The position numbers and the translations under genes were made by a program. A model generated the notes under the pieces. It made no database searches, was not told where the DNA came from, and worked only from the letters and a program-made list of their open reading frames with translations. DNA of 34,249 bases from a virus: the IMG/VR virus record IMGVR_UViG_3300011113_000012, positions 1-34,249 of that record; one strand, 5' to 3'. Below are positions 28,586 through 34,249 of this stretch, in pieces (position 1 is the stretch's first letter; each line of letters opens with the position of its first letter).

Positions 28586-30210
28586 TGGATAAAAACCCTT
28601 GGGAAGTCGTTTCAGTCGCGCCAGCAACCACTCAGGCTAATCCTTGGGAGGTTGTTCAACAAGCCCCCCAACAACCTAAATACATGGGTTATGGGGAGAT
28701 GATGGGTCAGGCGGTACAAAACATTATTCCTAGTGCTACCAACATGGCAACAGGGCTATATCAAGCGGTAACCAACCCTGTTCAAACAGTTTCTGGGTTG
28801 TTGGATGTGGGTGCTGGCGCACTACAAAAAGCCTTGCCAAAGCCCGTTGTGGACTTTGTAAACCAATTTGAGAGCAACCCCGAGGCGGCTCAACGCGCTG
28901 CCAACGCAGCTACTGCGGTGGGTGGCGCAATGAAAGAGCGTTATGGCTCGGTTGAAGGCATCAAGAACACGATAGCGACCGACCCTGTGGGTGCTATGGG
29001 TGATTTGTCTACCTTATTGGGTGGTGGCGCAGCTTTAGCAGGGCGCATTCCTATGGCTGGCAAGGTAGCGTCTACGCTATCAACTGCATCGGATATAACA
29101 AACCCCATCACTTTGGCGGGAAAAGGCGTATCAAAGACTGCTGACATGGCAAGCGCACTTGTCCAAGGCGGTTTAGGCTTAAAAACAGGCGTAGGCACAG
29201 AGCCAATAGCCCAAGCGGTCAAAGCGGGTCGTGAAGGCAACCAAACATTTATAGAGAATATGCGTGGCACAGTTCCCATGATGCAAGTCTTGGATGATGC
29301 TAAATCTAACCTTGCCAAGATGAATTTGGACAAGCAAGCCGAATATCGGTCAGGCATGGTCAACATAAAAAACGACAAAACCCAACTAGATTTCACAGGC
29401 ATTGACCAAGCCATTGCTGACGCACAGAAATATTCGTCTTACAAGGGTAAGGTGGTCAATCAAGGCGCAGCCGATGTATTAGATGACATCAAAGCCAAGG
29501 TCGATGATTGGAAGAGTTCTGACCCTGCTCAGTACCATACCCCAGAGGGCATAGACAAGTTAAAACAGAGCATTTGGGAATCTATTGAGAAACTTCCTAG
29601 AGAGTCTAAAACGGCTTACTCGGCAGCTAAAGAGGTCTACGATTCTGTAAAGAAAGAAATCAGTAAGCAAGCCCCTGAGTATTCCAAAGTAATGTCGGAC
29701 TACTCTCAGTCTAGTGACAAGATCAAAGAAATTGAACGCGCTTTATCGTTGGGAGACAAAGCCTCTGCCGATACCGCAATGCGTAAATTGCAGTCTTTGA
29801 TGCGAAACAATGTCAACACCAACTATGGAAATAGATTGGACATGGCGAGAGAATTAGAAAGAGCAGGCGGTAATGAGATGATGCCTGCACTAGCGGGTCA
29901 GGCTATGAGCAGTAAATTGCCTAGGGGCTTACAAAGCGCGACAAACATTCCATCGTCTTACTTGGCGTATGGGGTTGGTGGCCCTGCGTTGGCTGCGGCT
30001 GACCTCATGGCATCTTCTCCCCGTTTGGTTGGTGAAGCGTCTTACAAGTATGGACAATTGGCTAATGCTTTAGGGCAAGCCACTCAACCCGTGACAAACC
30101 TAACAGGCAAAGTTCCTATGACAGCACAACAGGCTAGATTAGCGGCTTTATTGGCAGCTCAACAACCACCTCGGATTGAGTTAAACAATATGCTACCCAA
30201 CAGACCATAA
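28585..30210 (+). CDS. Probable internal/ejection virion protein (541 aa)
   Basis: The N-terminus has two NPWEVV repeats (residues 4-9 and about 20-25), a short motif found at the start of several phage internal proteins. The rest is helical, with hydrophobic Gly/Ala-rich runs (MGDLSTLLGGGAALAGRIPM, YLAYGVGGPALAAADLMASS) able to insert into membranes and a central charged coiled coil (about 220-420). A channel-forming role during DNA ejection is inferred. It is the largest and last of the three. Confidence 0.6.
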   Translation: MDKNPWEVVSVAPATTQANPWEVVQQAPQQPKYMGYGEMMGQAVQNIIPSATNMATGLYQAVTNPVQTVSGLLDVGAGALQKALPKPVVDFVNQFESNPEAAQRAANAATAVGGAMKERYGSVEGIKNTIATDPVGAMGDLSTLLGGGAALAGRIPMAGKVASTLSTASDITNPITLAGKGVSKTADMASALVQGGLGLKTGVGTEPIAQAVKAGREGNQTFIENMRGTVPMMQVLDDAKSNLAKMNLDKQAEYRSGMVNIKNDKTQLDFTGIDQAIADAQKYSSYKGKVVNQGAADVLDDIKAKVDDWKSSDPAQYHTPEGIDKLKQSIWESIEKLPRESKTAYSAAKEVYDSVKKEISKQAPEYSKVMSDYSQSSDKIKEIERALSLGDKASADTAMRKLQSLMRNNVNTNYGNRLDMARELERAGGNEMMPALAGQAMSSKLPRGLQSATNIPSSYLAYGVGGPALAAADLMASSPRLVGEASYKYGQLANALGQATQPVTNLTGKVPMTAQQARLAALLAAQQPPRIELNNMLPNRP

Positions 30211-30219
30211 GGAAAAACC

Positions 30220-31425
30220 ATGTCGTACAACGGAAGTGGAACATTTAACATCAACTCTACTGGTCAACCAGTAGTAGCAGGCACAGTCATCACAGCATCA
30301 GCGTTCAACTCTCTGACCAATGATCTGGCTACTGGTTTAACAACCGCCATCACCAAGGACGGACAGACCACTACAACGGCTCGGATTACATTTGCCCAAG
30401 GCATTACTTCTAGCCTGACTACGGACTCTTCTAGCGTCTCCACAGGCTCAATCATTACTGCGGGTGGTGTAGGTATAGCCAAGAATCTCTATGTAGGTGG
30501 TTTGTTGGATGTTGCAGGCGCAACAACATTCACCAATCCTGTGATCAACAACATCAAAATGGGTTACACCACCACCGCAACGGCTGCGGGGACAACCACA
30601 TTAACTGTGGCAAGTAACTATCGTCAGTTCTTTACTGGCACTTCTACACAAACTATCGTTCTTCCTGTTACTAGCACCTTGGTGACGGGTATTGCTTATG
30701 AGATTGAAAACAACTCAACTGGTCTGTTAACAGTCAATTCCTCTGGTGGTAACTTAATAGGAACAATCCCCGCAGGCGTTTGTGCTCATGCGGTCTGTAT
30801 TGGTACAACGCTAACAACAGCCGCAGATTGGGATTGGGATTACATCTCAACCACAACAATCACGGGTACGGGTGCTAATGTGTTGGCTACCAGCCCAACT
30901 TTAGTAACACCAGCATTAGGTACGCCCTCTGCTTTGGTGCTGACTAATGCAACTGGATTACCTGCGGGTCAACTTACAGGAACACAAACCATTCCAAAAA
31001 CAACATTGCCAACGGGGTCTGTGTTGCAAGTGGTAAATGGAACAACTACGACAACAGCCTCAACGTCATCCACATCTGTTATTGACACAAATTTAACTGC
31101 AACAATTACCCCAACAAGTTCAACTAGCAAAATATTGGTTTTAGTAAGCCAACGGGTTTATAAAAATCAGACTTGTTCAGGAGGAGCAAATATATATTTG
31201 CAACGCGGGGCAACCAATTTATTGACAGACCAAAGGGTTGGATTAAACGACACCACTTCTGTTGGTAATGACCAAACATGGTCATGTTGTTATTTAGATT
31301 CACCAGCAACCACTTCAGCAACTACTTATAAAACTCAATTTGCCAATCAAAGCGGAAATGGTACTGTGTATGTAAATCTTGATAGCAATCAAGCACAAAT
31401 TACTCTTATGGAGATAGCCGCATGA
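30220..31425 (+). CDS. Tail fibre / receptor-binding appendage protein (401 aa)
   Basis: AAGGA precedes the ATG. The N-terminus (NGSGTFNINSTGQPVVAGTV, ASAFNSLTNDLATGLTTAI) is a widespread podophage tail-appendage module. A Thr/Ser/Gly-rich shaft follows with TGTGANVLATSPTLVTPALG, and the C-terminal ~130 residues (from about TTASTSSTSVIDTNLTATIT) form a distinct beta domain, the likely receptor-binding tip, with several cysteines. It is followed by a fibre-assembly-type gene. No tailspike-hydrolase motifs were seen. Confidence 0.68.
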   Translation: MSYNGSGTFNINSTGQPVVAGTVITASAFNSLTNDLATGLTTAITKDGQTTTTARITFAQGITSSLTTDSSSVSTGSIITAGGVGIAKNLYVGGLLDVAGATTFTNPVINNIKMGYTTTATAAGTTTLTVASNYRQFFTGTSTQTIVLPVTSTLVTGIAYEIENNSTGLLTVNSSGGNLIGTIPAGVCAHAVCIGTTLTTAADWDWDYISTTTITGTGANVLATSPTLVTPALGTPSALVLTNATGLPAGQLTGTQTIPKTTLPTGSVLQVVNGTTTTTASTSSTSVIDTNLTATITPTSSTSKILVLVSQRVYKNQTCSGGANIYLQRGATNLLTDQRVGLNDTTSVGNDQTWSCCYLDSPATTSATTYKTQFANQSGNGTVYVNLDSNQAQITLMEIAA

Positions 31426-31688
31426 ACAAACATGATGCAATTTATAAAACTAATCCTACTGTCGTCACTATCCGTGGTAATGACGCGTTTGATGCAGAGG
31501 GCAACGCAGTCGCTTATGACGAGGCGTCAGTCCAAGCCTACATTGATGCTCATGCCTACATAGCCAAACGCCAAGCGGAATATCCTCCAATGACTGACTA
31601 TTTGGATGGCATAGCCAAAGGTAACCAAGCACAGATTGACAAATACATTGCAGACTGCCAAGCAGTTAAAGCAAAGTATCCTAAATAA
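31422..31688 (+). CDS. Tail-fibre-associated small protein (88 aa)
   Basis: This 88-aa protein has a C-terminal half reading YPPMTDYLDGIAKGNQAQID and AVKAKYPK, the 'YPs-DYLDG-vKGD-aQ-YidaC-aVKakYPK' pattern found in many phage tail proteins and fibre-assembly genes. It overlaps the fibre gene's stop by 4 nt and shares a TAATG with the next gene. It likely assists fibre folding or is part of the appendage. Confidence 0.66.
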   Translation: MNKHDAIYKTNPTVVTIRGNDAFDAEGNAVAYDEASVQAYIDAHAYIAKRQAEYPPMTDYLDGIAKGNQAQIDKYIADCQAVKAKYPK

Positions 31689-31885
31689 TGCTTGAGGACG
31701 CTGAAACCCAACTGGCAGTCCATGTCGCAATTTGCGATGAGAGGTATCGCAGGATAGACGAGTCTTTGTCTACGGGCGAAAAGCGCATGGCTAAGATTGA
31801 ATATCTGCTGTATGCGGTGATCTTGGTTGTGTTGCTAGGCCCTGGCGTGGCGGCAGAGTTTGTCAAGAAAATGATCGGAGTGTGA
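31688..31885 (+). CDS. Holin-like single-TM protein (65 aa)
   Basis: The N-terminal ~35 residues form a charged amphipathic helix (ICDERYRRIDESLSTGEKRM). One membrane segment follows (YLLYAVILVVLLGPGVAAEFV, about 39-59) with a short basic end (KKMIGV). This is the form of XhlA/haemolysin-type or small class III-like holin partners. It begins the run of membrane genes before the spanins. It may be the holin or its modulator. Confidence 0.6.
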   Translation: MLEDAETQLAVHVAICDERYRRIDESLSTGEKRMAKIEYLLYAVILVVLLGPGVAAEFVKKMIGV

Positions 31886-31886
31886 C

Positions 31887-32600
31887 ATTGACCCTTTCTC
31901 TCTTCTTATGTTGGCACAAGGGGCTGTCTCTGCTATCAAGCAGGGGTGCTCTATGTTGCACGAAGGGAGAATGCAGCTCGAGGGTGCTAAAAAAACCATT
32001 GAAGGCGTACAAGCCGACATTAAAGCAATTAAAGGCATCTGGGATTGGTTACTTGGGCTATTTGTTAGCAAGCCTGCAAAGCCTGTCGATACGCCCAAGC
32101 CTGTGGCGAAAGCGAAAGCCAAAAAAGATGAGTCCTACGAAGCCCTCGAACTGGAAACAATCAAGAATGTCGGAGTTCAACTTGGAAACTTCTTTGACAT
32201 ACAAGCCCAACTAAACAACTATTACGCCTCTTTGGAGGCTGAATCTAAGGAACGCTATGACCCAACTCAAAACACTTCTAAAAAGGCTATTGAACGCGCC
32301 TTGGTGGAACTCCAAATGGAAAATCTTGATGCACAAATTCGGGAACAAATGACTGTTTATGCGCCAGCAGAATTAAAGGCTATTTACAGTCGGTTTTTGA
32401 AGATGTATGCGAGGATTCAACAAGAACAGGAATGGGCTAGGACAGAAGAAGTAAGGAAAATGAGATTAGCGCGTTGGCAAAAGGAACAAGAAGAGATCAG
32501 GGCTATTGAGTTAACAAGTGGAGTGATTGGCGTGGTATTCATATCATTACTTTTTGGGTGGTTAATGTGGCAACTACGCGCCTTATCGGGTGGGTTTTAG
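31887..32600 (+). CDS. Membrane-anchored coiled-coil protein, possible ATT start (237 aa)
   Basis: The first ATG is at 31908, 27 nt after a GGAG. An ATT codon at 31887 lies 6 nt after that GGAG, in frame and 1 nt past the preceding stop, and would give DPFSLLMLAQGAVSAIKQGC, a common type of phage N-terminus. The product has an amphipathic N-terminal region, a Pro/Lys linker (about 65-85), a long charged helix, and a C-terminal membrane segment (VIGVVFISLLFGWLMWQL). If only ATG is used it is 230 aa. Function unknown; its position suggests lysis or membrane work. Confidence 0.62.
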   Translation: MDPFSLLMLAQGAVSAIKQGCSMLHEGRMQLEGAKKTIEGVQADIKAIKGIWDWLLGLFVSKPAKPVDTPKPVAKAKAKKDESYEALELETIKNVGVQLGNFFDIQAQLNNYYASLEAESKERYDPTQNTSKKAIERALVELQMENLDAQIREQMTVYAPAELKAIYSRFLKMYARIQQEQEWARTEEVRKMRLARWQKEQEEIRAIELTSGVIGVVFISLLFGWLMWQLRALSGGF

Positions 32601-32731
32601 GATGTGTAGCGTTGTGCATCATTGTTGCAACGACTTCCATTGCCTACATTGAGACCATGTATATGAAAGCCCAACTCAAGCGAGAAATCAAAGAATTGAG
32701 AAAACTTAAACAGGAACTCAAAGAAAAATGA
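32567..32731 (+). CDS. Small Rz-like single-TM coiled-coil protein (54 aa)
   Basis: This short frame starts with GTG at 32567 inside the end of the preceding gene and ends in an ATGA overlap with the lipoprotein gene. It has one N-terminal membrane segment (LIGWVLGCVALCIIVATTSIA) and a charged helical tail (KAQLKREIKELRKLKQELKE). This is a miniature i-spanin form, and the next gene is a lipoprotein. It could be a second spanin-like pair or a holin partner; unproven. Confidence 0.6.
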   Translation: MATTRLIGWVLGCVALCIIVATTSIAYIETMYMKAQLKREIKELRKLKQELKEK

Positions 32732-32949
32732 AATACTTATTGGTGATACTGCTATTGGTGGGATGCGAAGATAGATACCGATATTATTGCCAAGACCCAA
32801 AGAACTTCTCTGCTAAACGCTGTCAAAGACCTGATTGCCTATTTACCCAAGATTGTCCCGATTACCTTGTAGCACCAGTATTGGAGAAACCAATTGTCCA
32901 ACCCGCCCAAGTTTCATCCGAACCGATTGCTAACCCAAGAGGAAATTGA
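32728..32949 (+). CDS. Small lipoprotein (73 aa)
   Basis: This 73-aa protein starts with a lipoprotein signal, KYLLVILLLVGC, with lipobox LVGC and the acylated cysteine near residue 13. The mature part contains five further cysteines (YRYYCQDPKNF, RCQRPDCLFTQDCPDY), probably disulfide-linked in the periplasm, and a Pro/Val-rich tail. It is coupled to the 54-aa membrane gene and overlaps the next gene by 56 nt. Exact role unknown; lysis or exclusion are both possible. Confidence 0.66.
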   Translation: MKYLLVILLLVGCEDRYRYYCQDPKNFSAKRCQRPDCLFTQDCPDYLVAPVLEKPIVQPAQVSSEPIANPRGN

Positions 32950-33361
32950 AGTTCGCGTTTGGGCTTCCGTAGTCCTGATCGTGACTGTCATCCTTGCGGG
33001 TATTGTGATCTTTATGCTTTACAGCCTGGCATTTGTTGTTCAGCCTATTAAAAGCATGGCCCCGATTGACCAATCGTTTGCCAAGATGCTTAACGACATT
33101 GTGTTATTGATCGTTGGCGGTATCGGTGGGGTAATGTCTCGCAAGGGTGTCCAAGCGGTTGCTGACAAGGTTTCACCACCGCCTACTACCCCAATTACCA
33201 ATTTGCCACAAGTTACAACGGCTCTTTATTCGGGGGCATTGCCAACATTTGTAAACCCTCCGCTAGACGAGGAATGGAGAGCACCCCCACCACCTACTAC
33301 ACCGCCTGACTTCTTGCACCCAGAGCGCGAGGAAATCGCTAAAGAACGGGCACTCAAATGA
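32894..33361 (+). CDS. Two-TM holin-like protein (155 aa), TTG start
   Basis: TTG at 32894 is supported by GGAG 7 nt upstream. A short cytoplasmic N-terminus (RLLTQEEIEVRVW) is followed by a membrane segment (about 24-49, VVLIVTVILAGIVIFMLYSL), a linker with SMAPIDQSFAKMLNDIV, a second segment (about 67-82, IVLLIVGGIGGVMS), and a proline-rich soluble tail. Its place directly before Rz/Rz1/endolysin makes it the best holin candidate. The C-terminal part is repeated at window start. Confidence 0.66.
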   Translation: MSNPPKFHPNRLLTQEEIEVRVWASVVLIVTVILAGIVIFMLYSLAFVVQPIKSMAPIDQSFAKMLNDIVLLIVGGIGGVMSRKGVQAVADKVSPPPTTPITNLPQVTTALYSGALPTFVNPPLDEEWRAPPPPTTPPDFLHPEREEIAKERALK

Positions 33362-33816
33362 ATCCGTGGCTCATCATTGGGGCTTTGGTGGCTCTCGGTA
33401 GTTTCTATTCCTATGGACACCATAAAGGTTGGGTAGAGCGAGACGCTGAGATGCAGTCCGAGATCGCCCAAAAGAACGAAGAGGCTCGGGCTAAAGAGCA
33501 AGAACTAACAAAACAGTTAAACGACAACTCCACTAAGTTACAGGAGGCAAACAATGCCATATCTGAAAAGCAGACTTCTCTTGATCGCGCTATTAGGGCT
33601 GGTAGCCTGCGCCTCAAAACCACCGAGCGTTGTATACAACCCACCGAAAATACCCCCGTTGCCAACGGAAATAGCAACCAAGAGGGAAGTGAATCTGACA
33701 GACAGACTCTTGCAGCTATTGCAGAAATCATCGCCCAAGGGGACAGAAACACCGCCCAACTCAACGCCTGCATCTCAGCCTACGAAGCCGTAAGGAGTCA
33801 AGTCAATGGTAAATAG
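33358..33816 (+). CDS. Rz: Rz-like i-spanin, second haplotype (152 aa)
   Basis: Same gene as at 209..664, one codon longer. Residues 1-87 are nearly identical (a V/A change near residue 45). Residues 88-105 differ strongly (TERCIQPTENTPVANGN here, TSCVQTSSSPTSTNGN there), and QLNA replaces QLNQ near the end. The membrane anchor and charged helix are intact, so both versions look functional. The ATGA overlap with the two-TM gene is kept. Confidence 0.87.
   Translation: MNPWLIIGALVALGSFYSYGHHKGWVERDAEMQSEIAQKNEEARAKEQELTKQLNDNSTKLQEANNAISEKQTSLDRAIRAGSLRLKTTERCIQPTENTPVANGNSNQEGSESDRQTLAAIAEIIAQGDRNTAQLNACISAYEAVRSQVNGK
33554..33793 (+). CDS. Rz1: Rz1-like o-spanin lipoprotein, second haplotype (79 aa)
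   Basis: Nested in Rz as in the left copy. The signal peptide and lipobox (LLLIALLGLVAC) are unchanged. The proline-rich linker after the lipid anchor differs (PPSVVYNPPKIPPLPTE here, PQVAYKPVQVPPLPTE there), and the rest is almost the same. Both frames remain open through the diverged block, which is strong evidence that both spanins are selected in both haplotypes. Confidence 0.87.
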   Translation: MPYLKSRLLLIALLGLVACASKPPSVVYNPPKIPPLPTEIATKREVNLTDRLLQLLQKSSPKGTETPPNSTPASQPTKP

Positions 33817-34249
33817 CGACCAACTCCAAAAACTGCACATTGACCCTAGTTTGGTTCAAGTGCTAAACGACACCTTTCAGAAGTGGGGGATTTCCACTCC
33901 TAGACAACAAGCCGCCTTTATCGCCCAATGTGGGCATGAGTGTGGCAAGTTCAAAATCTTGGAAGAAAACCTCAACTACGCAGCAGATCGGTTGATGAAG
34001 ATATGGCCAAAACGATTTCCCACTTTGGAGTCTGCACAGCCCTACCACCGAAATCCCAAAGCCATAGCAAACAAGGTTTACGCCTCACGCATGGGAAACA
34101 GGGACGAGGCTAGTGGGGATGGATGGCGTTTCCGAGGCTCTGGGTGGTTACAGTTAACGGGACACGATAATTTCTTTCACGCAGGCAAAGCGTGTGGGGT
34201 GGACTTTGTGATGAATCCTGACCTAGTAAGAACGCCTCAGTACGCGGCT
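33806..34249 (+). CDS. Endolysin, second haplotype, cut by window end
   Basis: The first 148 codons of the GH19-type endolysin described at 654..1247. All visible base differences from the left copy are silent (for example tttcaaaag/tttcagaag, atcgcgcaa/atcgcccaa, cgattcccc/cgatttccc). The catalytic Glu45 region and GWRFRGSGWLQLTG are unchanged. Confidence 0.88.
   Translation, partial: MVNSDQLQKLHIDPSLVQVLNDTFQKWGISTPRQQAAFIAQCGHECGKFKILEENLNYAADRLMKIWPKRFPTLESAQPYHRNPKAIANKVYASRMGNRDEASGDGWRFRGSGWLQLTGHDNFFHAGKACGVDFVMNPDLVRTPQYAA

Larger units (their letters stand above)
33156..34249. repeat. Imperfect terminal direct repeat, right copy
   Basis: This is the second copy of window bases 1..1097. 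It differs by about 25 scattered substitutions, one diverged block inside Rz/Rz1, and two in-frame length differences. The window ends within it, so its endolysin is cut. Confidence 0.93.

Noticed and set aside
31882-32214. 110-aa ORF with GTG start
   Set aside because: The GTG is 1 nt from the GGAG, the frame shadows the coiled-coil gene and its composition is unlike a real protein.
1-34249. Exact direct terminal repeats as in T7-like genomes
   Set aside because: The two ends differ at many bases and in length, whereas true terminal redundancies are identical copies; circular map with two haplotypes is preferred.

Overview
The window is essentially one complete small tailed-phage genome read slightly past full circle. 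The first ~1,097 bases recur, imperfectly, as the last ~1,094 (33156..34249), so the unit length is about 33.15 kb. Portal, scaffold, coat, tail-adaptor and tail-hub genes, with no tape measure, sheath or tail-tube genes, indicate a short-tailed podovirus with a P22-like virion plan. Nested Rz/Rz1 spanins and a GH19-type endolysin indicate a Gram-negative host. Erf, NinB, RusA, a Ref-like nuclease and a P22/lambda-type Cro suggest a lambdoid ancestry on a proteobacterial host, possibly aquatic. I see no integrase, CI repressor, tRNA or CRISPR array.

Layout. (1) Lysis genes at both window ends: holin-like and spanin genes, then the endolysin, which meets the leftward operon head-on at 1244-1247. 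(2) Leftward early operon, 5131 down to 1244, driven by a strong sigma70-type promoter at 5183..5210. It encodes small unknown proteins, Erf annealase, YqaJ exonuclease, an 84-residue protein with an SSB-like acidic tip, a winged-helix protein, and further small proteins joined by stop/start overlaps. Several are tiny genes (34, 42 and 45 aa). (3) A 140-bp control region, 5132..5271, with two related 6-4-6 inverted repeats, then cro. (4) Rightward early genes 5530..9001: a DUF1376 replication protein, a zinc-ribbon-like protein, a GT-B-like glycosyltransferase, small proteins, RusA, NinB and a Ref-like HNH protein. (5) A gene-free stretch, 9002..9255, that looks like a discrete RNA gene: an extended -10 promoter, about 240 nt of paired sequence with two copies of one hairpin motif, and a strong intrinsic terminator. 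(6) Late genes 9256..33816: DUF5856-like protein, GT8-like transferase, an ADP-ribosyltransferase-like protein, terminase, portal, scaffold, coat, a glycan-modification cassette (DUF115-GT fusion, methyltransferase, second DUF115), tail genes, three probable ejection proteins, tail fibre and lysis genes.

How it works together. The plan parallels lambda: a pL-like recombination operon, a pR-like cro/replication operon, and a terminated RNA at the pR'/6S position in front of the late genes. The cI/rex segment is missing. About 14% of the unit genome encodes glycan-type enzymes or the methyltransferase embedded with them.

Most notable: the structured RNA at 9006..9245; the collapsed immunity region with paired operators; the glycan cassette inside the virion module; and the diverged terminal repeat, which looks like two natural haplotypes joined in one assembly.
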